A DNA stretch of 64,000 nt from an uncultured Bacteroidales bacterium (GCA_903877385.1 CAIRDP010000020.1:124001-188000), one strand, 5' to 3'; positions 49,112 through 59,270 are shown, counted from the stretch's first letter. Notes: generated by a model not told the origin, from the sequence alone. Translations and numbers: made by a program.

Positions 49112-50200
49112 ATGCCAGATCAAAACCCGGATCAAAACAATAACGACTACCCCTCCAACCTCACCCCCCTGTATGTCTTAGGCGAATTCGGGCTTATCGA
49201 CAGGCTTACGTCGGATATTAAATTATATCATAAGGAAACTCTCAAAGGTGTAGGCGACGATGCGGCCGTGATAGATGCCGGCGAGAAAGTAATGCTGCTT
49301 TCAACCGACCTCCTGGTCGAAGGAATACATTTCGACATGGTCTACACCCCCCTGAAACATCTTGGCTACAAGGCAGCCGTGGTTAACATTTCCGATATAG
49401 CCGCCATGAACGGTATCCCGAAACAGCTCACGGTTTCGGTGGCAGCATCCAGCAGGTTCTCGGTTGAAGCCCTGGATGAACTCTACAGAGGCATCAAACT
49501 GGCTTGCGAGCGGTACAAGGTGGATCTTGTGGGAGGTGACACATCGTCCAGCAACAAAGGACTTATAATTTCGGTCAGCATTCTGGGTGAAGCTGAAAAA
49601 GAAGAAGTTGTTTACAGGAGCGGGGCCAGGCCCAACGACCTGATCTGTGTAAGCGGAGACCTGGGCAGCGCTTATATGGGGCTTCTGCTGCTCGAAAGGG
49701 AAAAGAAAGTCTTCCAGGTTAACCCTGATATGCAGCCCGAGCTGGAGGGATTCGATTACCAGGTGGGCCGGCAGCTTAAACCCGAAGCCAGAACCGATAT
49801 CCGTGAAACTTTGAAAAAACTGGGTATTAAACCCACTTCAATGATCGATATCTCCGATGGTCTGGCCTCCGAAACCCTTCATCTTTGCAAGCAGTCGGGA
49901 ACGGGTTGCAGGCTTTACGAAGACAAGATCCCGATCAATCCCGAAACCAGGGAGTTGTCGATGGAATTCAAGATCATTCCTTCGGTGGCGGCCCTTTCGG
50001 GAGGTGAGGATTATGAACTGTTGTTTACGGTCTCACAAAACGATTATGAAAAGATAAAAGGTGCTGAAGGCATCAGTATCATAGGCCATATGACCGATGC
50101 TTCGGAAGGCAAGGCCATGGTCACGGCCGACAATAAAGAGATAGCACTTACCGCCCAGGGCTGGGACGGGATGAAAAATGATGAACCCGGCAGGCTGTGA
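49112..50200 (+). CDS. thiL: Thiamine-monophosphate kinase
   Basis: LGEFGLIDRLTSD, GVGDDAAVID, LLVEGIHFDM, VVNISDIAAMNG, MIDISDGLASE; start moved to MPDQNPDQ from 48977. Confidence 0.93.
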   Translation: MPDQNPDQNNNDYPSNLTPLYVLGEFGLIDRLTSDIKLYHKETLKGVGDDAAVIDAGEKVMLLSTDLLVEGIHFDMVYTPLKHLGYKAAVVNISDIAAMNGIPKQLTVSVAASSRFSVEALDELYRGIKLACERYKVDLVGGDTSSSNKGLIISVSILGEAEKEEVVYRSGARPNDLICVSGDLGSAYMGLLLLEREKKVFQVNPDMQPELEGFDYQVGRQLKPEARTDIRETLKKLGIKPTSMIDISDGLASETLHLCKQSGTGCRLYEDKIPINPETRELSMEFKIIPSVAALSGGEDYELLFTVSQNDYEKIKGAEGISIIGHMTDASEGKAMVTADNKEIALTAQGWDGMKNDEPGRL

Positions 50201-50240
50201 ACAATACGGTAACAGGGATAAATACAGATACTGCCCCCTG

Positions 50241-51338
50241 ATGAAACAGAAACAAAGGGTTTACAGCCTGGATTCGCTCAGGGCGGTCGCTGCACTTACG
50301 GTGCTTATCGGGCATATCGAACTGATCAAATCCAGCCTTGGGCTTCCCAACGTTTCATCAGCCCCTTTCTTCGATGAAGCCGGCCATAACGGGGTGCTTC
50401 TTTTCTTCGTCATCAGCGGGTATATCATCACCCGCCTGCTGCTCGGCGAACAGGCTCAAACCGGCAGCATCAGCATCCGCAGGTTTTATATGAGGCGCAT
50501 ACTCAGGATATGGCCCCTGTATTTTTTCATTCTGCTCAGCACTATGCTGGTATACAGTTACAATCCGGGCTGGACAACAGGTATCCTTTGCTTTACAATC
50601 CTTGCCAATGTTGCCCACGCCCTGGGACAGGGGTGGATGGTAAGTCCGCAGATCTGGTCCATAGGTGCCGAAGAACAGTTCTACCTTTTCTGGCCCTCCC
50701 TCATGAAATACATGAAATCACGTTTGTTCACGGTTTTGCTGATCATCATCACCGGATATACCGCGCTTCCGCATATCCTTCGCTTTTTTATTACTGTAGG
50801 CGGATGTGCAAATCCCGTAAACCTGAAGTTCATCGATGTGTTTTTCTACGGGACGAAGTTCAATCTTCTGGCCATGGGCGGGCTGCTTGCATACTGCCAG
50901 GAGCAGGATTACAGATTCCTCCGATGGTTTCACAATGGCCGTTTTTCCCTTATTTTTGTCATCCTTCCGTTCGCATTATGGTTCAGCGGATGGCACCCTC
51001 CCCTGTTTGCAGATGTCGCCCTTGGCATACTATTCACCCTGATGCTGGCCAATGTAACCGTGAATAGTTATCCTGCATTTAACAATAAACTGATGGACTA
51101 CCTTGGCAGGATCTCTTACGGGATTTATATGTTTCACTGGGTGGTCATTACCTTTCTCGTCACCCTTCTTTCGGCCCGGCTTAAAGCAAATTATATACCC
51201 TGGGATATTGCCCTTTATTTTTCTTCAGTACTGTTCACCATACTGGTTTCGGCAGCATCGTATCACAACATGGAAAAATATTTTCTTAACCTCAAACGGA
51301 AATTCGGGGTTGGCCTTGGCCCTATAAATAAAATATAA
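50241..51338 (+). CDS. Acyltransferase family 3 (membrane O-acyltransferase)
   Basis: YSLDSLRAVAALTVLIGHIEL...NGVLLFFVISGYIITRLLL...RRILRIWPLYFF; start taken at MKQKQRVYSL. Confidence 0.9.
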   Translation: MKQKQRVYSLDSLRAVAALTVLIGHIELIKSSLGLPNVSSAPFFDEAGHNGVLLFFVISGYIITRLLLGEQAQTGSISIRRFYMRRILRIWPLYFFILLSTMLVYSYNPGWTTGILCFTILANVAHALGQGWMVSPQIWSIGAEEQFYLFWPSLMKYMKSRLFTVLLIIITGYTALPHILRFFITVGGCANPVNLKFIDVFFYGTKFNLLAMGGLLAYCQEQDYRFLRWFHNGRFSLIFVILPFALWFSGWHPPLFADVALGILFTLMLANVTVNSYPAFNNKLMDYLGRISYGIYMFHWVVITFLVTLLSARLKANYIPWDIALYFSSVLFTILVSAASYHNMEKYFLNLKRKFGVGLGPINKI

Positions 51339-51430
51339 AGATTTGCATGATAATTGACTAATTTTGATCCCTGCGGATGTTGTTTTGCAATATTTAAAAC
51401 AATACCCGTTTATTTGTTAAACCAAAAACC

Positions 51431-51853
51431 ATGAACAGAAAACAATTCTTTAAGACTACTGCTGTTGCAATTGCTGGCATTGCGGTCGGGGGCAGCTTTG
51501 TTGAAAGCTGCAAAAAAAGCTCGAACGGTCCCCAAGGCCCGACCGTGAATTTCACAATCGACCTGAACAGTTCCACTTATTCACCCCTGAGCGTTACAGG
51601 TGGCTATGTTTACGTGCAGGGAGTTATTATTGCAAGGATCAGCAGTTTGCTTGACGGATTTATTGCCGTGGCGCAGACCTGTACCCATAACGGGTGTACT
51701 GTTACTTTCGCTGCAGGGTCCCAGTCTTTTGTATGTCCATGTCATGGAGGCACTTACGACCTCAACGGGAATGTTATCGCAGGTCCCCCGCCTTATCCTA
51801 TTAAACGTTACACCGTTACAAGGAACGGGAACATCCTGACCGTGGCAGGTTGA
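51431..51853 (+). CDS. Rieske [2Fe-2S] lipoprotein
   Basis: CTHNGC...CPCHGGTYDLNG; N-terminal signal with lipobox VESCKK. Confidence 0.92.
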   Translation: MNRKQFFKTTAVAIAGIAVGGSFVESCKKSSNGPQGPTVNFTIDLNSSTYSPLSVTGGYVYVQGVIIARISSLLDGFIAVAQTCTHNGCTVTFAAGSQSFVCPCHGGTYDLNGNVIAGPPPYPIKRYTVTRNGNILTVAG

Positions 51854-51874
51854 TCATAACCGCGTTCAAATCCT

Positions 51875-52405
51875 ATGTACCAGAAAAAATCATACGGCGG
51901 GCAATCCGGGGCAGAAAGGCCCCGGATAAGGCCTGAAAAAGAGCCGTTGGATATTTTGCTTGAAATTGCAGGCCTGTTGGTGGTCATGGCCATGGTGGTT
52001 ATCACTGCAAAGGCTTATGCAGGACTGCCTTACAGGATTCCGACGCATTTCAACGGCTCCGGCCAGGCCGATGGCTATGGCGGCAAAGGCATGATATGGC
52101 TGCTGCCTGCAATCACCATTGCCATGTATACCGGCCTCAGCCTGATCAACCTTTTTCCCTACAACTTCAACTTCCCGGTAAACATCACTCCTGAGAATGC
52201 CCCCCGCCTCTACCGGCATGCGATGAGAAGCATGAGAATACTGAACCTGCTCCTTGTCATCATGTTTTTTTACCTGACCTGGCAAACAATAGCCCTTGCG
52301 GGAGGGAAATCTGACGGACTTGGTTTTTTATTTCTCCCGGTCGCCATTTTTGCAATTATTATCTTTATCCTGTACATGATAGTGAGGATGTATAAGCTAA
52401 AATAG
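51875..52405 (+). CDS. DUF1648-domain membrane protein
   Basis: LPYRIPTHFNGSGQADGYGGK motif plus TM helices. Confidence 0.8.
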   Translation: MYQKKSYGGQSGAERPRIRPEKEPLDILLEIAGLLVVMAMVVITAKAYAGLPYRIPTHFNGSGQADGYGGKGMIWLLPAITIAMYTGLSLINLFPYNFNFPVNITPENAPRLYRHAMRSMRILNLLLVIMFFYLTWQTIALAGGKSDGLGFLFLPVAIFAIIIFILYMIVRMYKLK

Positions 52406-54232
52406 TTGAGCGCCCTCAATAAATACTTCTCCCAGCTTGAGCCCATTATCAGGTCCCTGCCTGATAAACCGGGGGTGTACCAGTATTTTGACGATAAAAA
52501 CCGCATCATATACGTAGGCAAGGCAAAGAACTTGAAGAAGCGGGTCAGTTCTTATTTTGTCAAGATCACATCGATCAGCGGAAAAGTCCAGATGCTGGTC
52601 AGAAAAATCGCCGACATCAAATATATTGTCGTAGCCACCGAACAGGATGCCCTGCTTCTCGAAAATAACCTTATCAAGAAATACCGTCCTCATTATAATG
52701 TAAGCCTCAAGGACGATAAAACCTTTCCCTGGATCTGCATTAAAAATGAACCCTTCCCCCGGGTTTTCAGCACACGCACGGTGATCCGCGACGGGAGCCA
52801 GTATTTCGGCCCTTATGCGAACGTAAGGCTTATGCATACCCTTTTGGACCTGACCCGCCAGCTTTATCCCATACGGAACTGCAATCTGAAGCTTACCGGG
52901 AAGAATATTTCGGGAGGAAAATTCAGGGTCTGCCTTGAGTTTCATATAGGTAACTGCAAGGGGCCGTGTGAGAACAAGCAAAGCCCCGGAGAATATGACC
53001 AGAGCATTGCTGCAATCAAGGATATCATCAAGGGTAATATTTCATCGGTCGCCCGCCAGCTCAAAGAGCTGATGATGAAGTATGCCGATGAACTGGAGTT
53101 TGAGAAGGCGCATATTGTCAAGGAAAAACTTGAACTGCTCGATAAATATCAAAGCAAATCAACGATCGTGAACCCCTCGATCAACGACGTGGATGTATTT
53201 TCAATCATAGCCGACGGCCTTACTGCCTATGTGAATTACCTGAAAGTCATGAACGGGGCTATTATCCAGGTGCATACCATAGAGTTGCAGAAGAAACTGG
53301 ATGAAACGCCAGAGGAACTCCTTTCTATCGCAATTACTGATATCAGGCAGAGATTTGAGAGCAATTCACCCGAGATTATCCTCCCCTTCATGCCTGATTT
53401 TGAGATGCCGGGGATATCCTATGTTATCCCGAAGATCGGTGATAAACGCAAGCTGCTGGACCTCTCGGAAAGGAATGTCAGATACTACCAGCTTGAAAAG
53501 GAAAGGCAGAAGGACCTTGTAGATCCCGAACATAAGAGCAAACGGGTACTCGACACCATGATGAAGGACCTCAGGATGCCGGAACTCCCCGTGCATATTG
53601 AGTGTTTCGACAATTCAAACATCCAGGGCTCTTTCCCTGTTGCAGCCATGGTCTGTTTTAAAAATGTGAAACCCGATAAAAGCGAATACCGGCATTTCAA
53701 CATTAAAACCGTGGAGGGTCCCGATGATTTTGCTTCCATGGAAGAGATCATTTACAGGCGTTATAAACGCCTGCTTGACGATGAAAAACCATTGCCCCAG
53801 CTCATTGTGGTCGACGGGGGTAAGGGCCAGCTGAGCTCCGCCCTGACCAGCCTCGAGAAGCTTGGGCTTAAGGGTAAGATCACGATTATAGGCATTGCAA
53901 AAAAACTTGAAGAGATCTATTATCCCAACGATCCTCTTCCGATGTACCTGGATAAAAAATCCGAGACCCTGCGTGTGATCCAGCAGCTGCGCGATGAAGC
54001 CCACCGTTTTGGGATTACCCACCACCGGAAGCAGAGGGAAAAGGCGACCCTGGCTCCCCAGCTGATGGAAATAGATGGTATCGGATATACTCTGAACCAG
54101 AAACTGCTCTGGAAGTTCAAGTCGGTTAAAAACATCCGTACCGCTTCACTGCCTGAACTGCAGGAAACGATAGGCAACGCTAAAGGGCAGGTGGTTTGGG
54201 AGCATTTCCATCCGAAAGATGCAACTGGGTGA
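52406..54232 (+). CDS. uvrC: Excinuclease ABC subunit C (TTG start)
   Basis: LPDKPGVYQYFDDKNRIIYVGKAKNLKKRV, ECFDNSNIQGS, VVDGGKGQLSSA; TTG immediately follows the previous stop. Confidence 0.96.
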   Translation: MSALNKYFSQLEPIIRSLPDKPGVYQYFDDKNRIIYVGKAKNLKKRVSSYFVKITSISGKVQMLVRKIADIKYIVVATEQDALLLENNLIKKYRPHYNVSLKDDKTFPWICIKNEPFPRVFSTRTVIRDGSQYFGPYANVRLMHTLLDLTRQLYPIRNCNLKLTGKNISGGKFRVCLEFHIGNCKGPCENKQSPGEYDQSIAAIKDIIKGNISSVARQLKELMMKYADELEFEKAHIVKEKLELLDKYQSKSTIVNPSINDVDVFSIIADGLTAYVNYLKVMNGAIIQVHTIELQKKLDETPEELLSIAITDIRQRFESNSPEIILPFMPDFEMPGISYVIPKIGDKRKLLDLSERNVRYYQLEKERQKDLVDPEHKSKRVLDTMMKDLRMPELPVHIECFDNSNIQGSFPVAAMVCFKNVKPDKSEYRHFNIKTVEGPDDFASMEEIIYRRYKRLLDDEKPLPQLIVVDGGKGQLSSALTSLEKLGLKGKITIIGIAKKLEEIYYPNDPLPMYLDKKSETLRVIQQLRDEAHRFGITHHRKQREKATLAPQLMEIDGIGYTLNQKLLWKFKSVKNIRTASLPELQETIGNAKGQVVWEHFHPKDATG

Positions 54233-54235
54233 TGT

Positions 54236-54628
54236 TTATTCGCTGAGCAGGAACCTGTGCGCCCCGAGGGCCGCCACTACTCCCAGGGTCCCGGCGGAAT
54301 CAGCAAAAAAATCATACCAGTCGGCTGTTCTGAGTGGGATTACCCAACCCTGAAGCAGTTCAGTTGAACCGCCTATAAACAAACCGATGAGAATAGCCCA
54401 AAGCAGGGCATATTTCTGCACGGTGGCAGGGCTATCCTTCTTACGAAAACCCTGTATCAGCAGGAAAGCAAAAACAGCGAAAATAAACAGGTGGACAAAT
54501 TTATCGGGGTGCAATTTGTCAATCCATGACGGAACCCTGGGGATCATGGTCCCTGGCATAAGCAGAAGAATAAGTATGAAGAAACCCCAGAGTATGCTCC
54601 AGCGGTTATTTCGGAGAAATGCAGTCAC
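54236..54628 (-). CDS. VanZ-like family protein
   Basis: ILLLMPGTMIPRVPSWIDKLHPDKFVHLFIFAVFAFLL...STELLQGWVIPLRTADWYDFFADSAG. Confidence 0.85.
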   Translation of the reverse strand: MTAFLRNNRWSILWGFFILILLLMPGTMIPRVPSWIDKLHPDKFVHLFIFAVFAFLLIQGFRKKDSPATVQKYALLWAILIGLFIGGSTELLQGWVIPLRTADWYDFFADSAGTLGVVAALGAHRFLLSE

Positions 54629-54644
54629 TGAAATTTTATGTATT

Positions 54645-55025
54645 TCAGCCCTGGATCTGGGCCTGGTAAAGTTCGGGGCTCAGTAATTCCCCAACTTCCT
54701 TATCATTGCTGATTTTGATCTTCACCACCCAGCCTTCAACATAAGGATCTTTGTTGATGATCTCGGGATTGGTGGTCAGGGCTTCATTGAATTCAAGGAT
54801 CTCCCCGCCAACCGGCATATATATATCGGAAACTGTTTTTACAGCTTCGATGGTTCCAAATGACTCATGCTTCTCAAGTATCTCACCAACAGTTTCAACT
54901 TCGATAAAAACGATATCTCCAAGTTCATGCTGGGCAAAATCGGTAATTCCGATATAAGCATGTTCTCCATCAATTTTCAGCCATTCATGGTCCTTAGTGT
55001 ACTTTAAATTAGCGGGAACGTTCAT
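54645..55025 (-). CDS. gcvH: Glycine cleavage system H protein
   Basis: LKYTKDHEWLKIDGEHAYIGITDFAQHELGDIVFIE...ESFGTIEAVKTVSDIYMPVGGEILEFN. Confidence 0.97.
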   Translation of the reverse strand: MNVPANLKYTKDHEWLKIDGEHAYIGITDFAQHELGDIVFIEVETVGEILEKHESFGTIEAVKTVSDIYMPVGGEILEFNEALTTNPEIINKDPYVEGWVVKIKISNDKEVGELLSPELYQAQIQG

Positions 55026-55366
55026 ATACTTTTTATTTTAAGTTTTTTCAAAATTACAATTTTTTCTTCTATCCAAAATGCCCGGAATAAGAAATTATTG
55101 TTAACAGTTCAAGGGGGATCAGGAGGAAATTCAGGATAAAACCGGAACAATGGAAGGGATACAGCAGGCATTTCCCCTGATTCCTCTCATTCACCTATTG
55201 TTTCAGGGCATTCACCGATTTCGTTACTGCAATACACCGGGGAAGGGTAATTTTGCAGTATTCAAACAATTTTCTCATAACCGTTGAGTCTTGTTTGTCC
55301 CGGGGAAAGATGGAAGGGATTACCATCAGGCTTAAATAAATGAACACAGCCGCTTCCCCGGTTTTT

Positions 55367-56587
55367 TTATTCGTACCGGAGTGCATCGATAGGATCGAGG
55401 CGGGAAGCTTTGCGGGCAGGATACCATCCGAAGAAAGTACCGATCATTGAACAGAAAAGGAAGGCAAGCAGCACGGCCTGGGGCAGGATTACAACCGGCC
55501 AGTGCAGGGAGTAAGCAATAATTTCCGAAACGGCGATTCCAAGGATGATCCCGATCACACCACCAATGGCGCTGATGAGGACTGACTCGGTAAGGAACTG
55601 AATCATGATCGATTTACGCTTGGCGCCCAGCGACATTCTCAGCCCGATCTCTTTTGTGCGTTCCGTCACCGATACGTACATGATGTTCATGATCCCTATC
55701 CCGCCCACTACCAGCGAGATTCCGGCAATAGCACCCAGGAGTATAGTGAGCATGTCGCTGATCGAGCTGAAGGTTTTAATGAGTTCCTCCTGGGTGCGTA
55801 TGTCGAAATCATTTTCAGTATCCCCTTTGAGCTTATGCCTGAAGCGGAGTAGCCGTTCTATTTCTTTTTCTGCAATGGGTGATTCTTTCTCTGAAACAGC
55901 CGATGCATAAATTCCCTGTAAATGCTGTATAGCCAGCATGCGTTTCTGTACCGTCGTATAGGGTGCCACCAGCAGGTCGTCCTGGTCCTGCCCGAAAGTA
56001 TTCTGTCCCTTGGGGCTCAGAACTCCTATTATTTTTAAGGGAATATTGTTAAAGCGGATGACGGAGCCGATGGGATAAACATTATCCCCGAAAAGATTTT
56101 TGATCACGGTTTTCCCCACAAGGCAAACCTTTGCAGCCGACCTGATCTCCTTCTCAGTGAATACCCGGCCTTTCAGGATGGACAGTTTTTTAATCCCAAG
56201 GTATTGTTCATTGACCCCGTAAATATCGGTCGGCGTATTATTATGTGCGTAAATACATTGCCCGCTGTTCCTTACCTCGGGCGAAAGCAGGGCGATTGAC
56301 TTGCAGTTTGCGGCAATGGCTGAGGCATCTTCCAGGCTCAGGCTGCGGCTGTTCGTTTTTCCTAACTGCACTCCTCCCCTGGATTGCATGGCAGGCATGA
56401 TGATGATAAGGTTTGACCCCATGTCGGATACCTGCTTTTCGATGCTGCGCTTGGAACCCTGTCCTATCGCCAGCATATCGATCACCGATGCCACTCCGAT
56501 AATGATCCCCAGCATGGTTAACAGGGTCCGTGTTTTATTTCTAAGCAGGGCATCGAAGGCAATCTGGAGAAAGCTTAGGATTGACAT
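55367..56587 (-). CDS. MacB-like FtsX permease (no ATPase domain)
   Basis: ALLRNKTRTLLTMLGIIIGVASVIDMLAIGQG...VGGIGIMNIMYVSVTERTKEIGLRMSLGAKR. Confidence 0.92.
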   Translation of the reverse strand: MSILSFLQIAFDALLRNKTRTLLTMLGIIIGVASVIDMLAIGQGSKRSIEKQVSDMGSNLIIIMPAMQSRGGVQLGKTNSRSLSLEDASAIAANCKSIALLSPEVRNSGQCIYAHNNTPTDIYGVNEQYLGIKKLSILKGRVFTEKEIRSAAKVCLVGKTVIKNLFGDNVYPIGSVIRFNNIPLKIIGVLSPKGQNTFGQDQDDLLVAPYTTVQKRMLAIQHLQGIYASAVSEKESPIAEKEIERLLRFRHKLKGDTENDFDIRTQEELIKTFSSISDMLTILLGAIAGISLVVGGIGIMNIMYVSVTERTKEIGLRMSLGAKRKSIMIQFLTESVLISAIGGVIGIILGIAVSEIIAYSLHWPVVILPQAVLLAFLFCSMIGTFFGWYPARKASRLDPIDALRYE

Positions 56588-56603
56588 TGAGAATTCGTTA
56601 AGT

Positions 56604-56627
56604 AGCGAAAAAGTGAAATAGCGAAAT
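56604..56627. repeat. Octanucleotide tandem repeat (AGCGAAAA AGTGAAAT AGCGAAAT)
   Basis: Three 8-nt units in the MacA-MacB intergenic gap. Confidence 0.85.
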
Positions 56628-56650
56628 TATTTTTGAATACGATACGAGTG

Positions 56651-57868
56651 TTATCCTGGTGGCGGAGGCGGGCCGCTGTTCTTGCCTTTGCTTTTGGGTG
56701 GTTTCGGCATGAACGGACTGCTTTCGGCTGTATCTTTTTTTGCTTGGGATGTATCGGTTGACACCCCCCCTGTTGAAGAGATCACAACTTCATCACCTTC
56801 CTTCAGCCCCGATATGATCTGTACATTCAGGTCATCGTCTAGCCCTGTTTCGATGAATACAGGTTTAATACTTTTGCCGTTTTTTACCCAGACTTCTTTT
56901 TTAAGCCCTTCCCTCGGGCCTCCGGGTACTCCGGCCGGTCCTGCTGCCCGTCCTTCGGGCTTGTACCGTAGGACCTGGCTGGAGACTATAAGCACAGCAT
57001 TTGCTTCTTTAACGTAGGCAGTGATGCTCGCGGTCATCCCCGGCATGAGTTTCAGTTCCTTGTTAGGGGCCTGGATGATGACGGTGTAGGTTACCACGTT
57101 GGATGTGGTTACAGGCTGAAGCCTGATCTGGGTGACTTCACCCGTAAACTGGTCGTCGGGATAGGCATCCACCGTAAAACTGACCCTCTGGCCCTGCTTC
57201 ACATAACCGATATCCGCCTCATCCACCGAAGCCTCCACCTGCATCTGTGTGAGGTCGTGGGCTATGGTAAACAAGGTGGGGGTGCTGTAAGAGGCCGCCA
57301 CGGTCTGCCCCTCGGTCACTGCCCGGTCCAGCACAACACCATCGATGGGAGAATAGATGAAAGCATATTCAAGATTGATCTTCGACTGGTCAAAATTCAA
57401 CTGGGCCGTTTTAATCTGGATCCTTGCCTTCTGATAATTGTAAAAAGCTTCGTCATAAGCGCTTTCGGCAATGAGTTTCTTCTCAAACAAAGCTTTGGTG
57501 CGGTTGTATGTGGCAGTCTGGTATGTAAGCACAGCATTTGCATCATCCAGCGAAGCCTGTGAGATCGTAAGCTGGGTTTCCAGGGGTTTGCGGTCAAGTT
57601 CGGCAAGCAGCTGCCCTGCTTTGACCCGGGTATTGTAGTCGGAGTAGATCTTACTGATCTTACCCGATACCTGGGTCCCGACCTTCACGGTTTGAATAGC
57701 CTGGATCGTACCCGTCGCTGTCACAGTGATTCGTACCGAACCCTTCGTAACCCTGGCGGTTTCATAGTCAAGCCCGCTCACCGAGCTGCCGCATGACCTG
57801 GAAAGTATGATGGCGAGCAATCCAAATACCAGTAATGACAAGGAGATTACAAGAACCTTGATTTTCAT
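56651..57868 (-). CDS. Periplasmic adaptor (MacA/HlyD family)
   Basis: TVTATGTIQAIQTVKVGTQVSGKISKIYSDYNTRVKAGQLLAELD...IYSPIDGVVLDRAVTEGQTVAA. Confidence 0.93.
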   Translation of the reverse strand: MKIKVLVISLSLLVFGLLAIILSRSCGSSVSGLDYETARVTKGSVRITVTATGTIQAIQTVKVGTQVSGKISKIYSDYNTRVKAGQLLAELDRKPLETQLTISQASLDDANAVLTYQTATYNRTKALFEKKLIAESAYDEAFYNYQKARIQIKTAQLNFDQSKINLEYAFIYSPIDGVVLDRAVTEGQTVAASYSTPTLFTIAHDLTQMQVEASVDEADIGYVKQGQRVSFTVDAYPDDQFTGEVTQIRLQPVTTSNVVTYTVIIQAPNKELKLMPGMTASITAYVKEANAVLIVSSQVLRYKPEGRAAGPAGVPGGPREGLKKEVWVKNGKSIKPVFIETGLDDDLNVQIISGLKEGDEVVISSTGGVSTDTSQAKKDTAESSPFMPKPPKSKGKNSGPPPPPG

Positions 57869-57877
57869 AATATCAAA

Positions 57878-59197
57878 TTAAATAGTAATTGGAATTCCTG
57901 AATAAAAATCAAGGATCTTCCGGCTGAAAATGAGTTTGTATTTTGACTGCAGAAGAGTGCCTTCGGCAATGATAAGATTCGTTTTCTGCACAAGAAAATC
58001 CACTGAGCTTATCAGTCCCTGCCTGAACTTTTCATCGGCTACAAGGTATGATTCATAGGCAGCATCATACTGCTCAAGTGATGATTCGTATTCCCTGCAG
58101 TAAGAAACCACATCCTGGGCTCCCTGTTCTATGGATTTCCTGAGCTGGTTCCTGATATTGGTTTCGTCGAGTTCGGCATTCGTGGTATTGAGCCGGGCAA
58201 TGCTTACGCTGGATTTCACCTTGTAGTTCTGGTATATGGGGATGTTGAGCGAGATCCCGACTGTAGGGCTGATCTGGTCATCGAAGGAAACCTGCTGCTG
58301 CCCTGAAGCGGCAAAATTCATTCCCAGGCCTGCGCTCAGTGATAATGAAGGATAATAATCGGCTTTGGCGATCTTCACATTCAGTTTGGCCGATTCCTTG
58401 TTGAAGGCAGCGCTTTTAACCTGGGGTTTGACGGTAAGGGCAATCTTGTATACCGAATCAGCTTTCGGATGAATGGAGAGCAAAGACCGTGGGTCGAGAA
58501 CCGGGTGATAAACCAGGAGGGAGGTATCGGCCGGGAGTTCCATAAGCTGGATAAGGGTGATGCGATCCATGGCCAGGCTGCTTTCGGAGGTAGCAAAGGT
58601 TTGTTTTTCGCTGGCCAGCTGTGATTTAACCTGCAGGTAATCTGACCTGGAGGATGCACCCAGGTTCAGCCGCTCGGATGATAACTCAAGTTGCTGTTCG
58701 GTCAGTTCGACCTGTTTGCGGCTGTTTCTCACCTGTTCTTCGGCGTAGAGAACCTGCAGGTATGCGTTAAGAATATTCAGGATTATTGATTCCCTGGTTG
58801 TTTCGGCGTCATATTTAGCAGCTTCGAGGCTTACTTTCGATTGTTTCACCTGTCCGTTGATCTTAAACCCGTTAAACAAAGTTAAATTTGAGTTTACCGA
58901 TATGTTTGTCCCTGCATAGCCAACCAGGTTACCGCTGGTAATGGTTACCTGCTGGTTGTTCCAGGCATAACTCTGGTTCACCCCTGCATTGAGCGAAGGG
59001 TACCTGGACGATTTCACCTGGCTTGCAGTGGCTTCGCTTATCCTGATGGTAACTCCTGCTTTTTTCACCTGGATATTGTTGCTCAGTGCATAGGCTATGC
59101 ATTTTTCGAGAGTCCAGGCTGAATCGGATACTACCTGTCCTGCCTCAGACTTGGCTCCATAAGACAGTAAAAGCGATACAATCAGTATTTTGATCAC
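57878..59197 (-). CDS. TolC-family outer-membrane efflux protein; start reassigned to GTG at 59197
   Basis: TolC-type helices (SAWTLEKCIAYALSNNIQVKKAGVT); in-frame GTG gives signal peptide VIKILIVSLLLSYGAKSEAG; upstream extension is repeat DNA. Confidence 0.88.
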   Translation of the reverse strand: MIKILIVSLLLSYGAKSEAGQVVSDSAWTLEKCIAYALSNNIQVKKAGVTIRISEATASQVKSSRYPSLNAGVNQSYAWNNQQVTITSGNLVGYAGTNISVNSNLTLFNGFKINGQVKQSKVSLEAAKYDAETTRESIILNILNAYLQVLYAEEQVRNSRKQVELTEQQLELSSERLNLGASSRSDYLQVKSQLASEKQTFATSESSLAMDRITLIQLMELPADTSLLVYHPVLDPRSLLSIHPKADSVYKIALTVKPQVKSAAFNKESAKLNVKIAKADYYPSLSLSAGLGMNFAASGQQQVSFDDQISPTVGISLNIPIYQNYKVKSSVSIARLNTTNAELDETNIRNQLRKSIEQGAQDVVSYCREYESSLEQYDAAYESYLVADEKFRQGLISSVDFLVQKTNLIIAEGTLLQSKYKLIFSRKILDFYSGIPITI

Positions 59198-59270
59198 TCC
59201 TGGTAAATTCCCCGTCCTCCCGGGGAGAAACCCGGGTCCGGGGTTCTGCCCCGGGCTCAATATCGGTTTA
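59192..59270 (-). repeat. Dispersed 79-bp double-hairpin element, copy B
   Basis: See copy A; the same position relative to a GTG start codon. Confidence 0.85.

Noticed and set aside
55195-55386. 63-aa ORF after the MacB-like permease
   Set aside because: Overlaps the permease stop, no recognisable motif, lies in an AT-rich gap.
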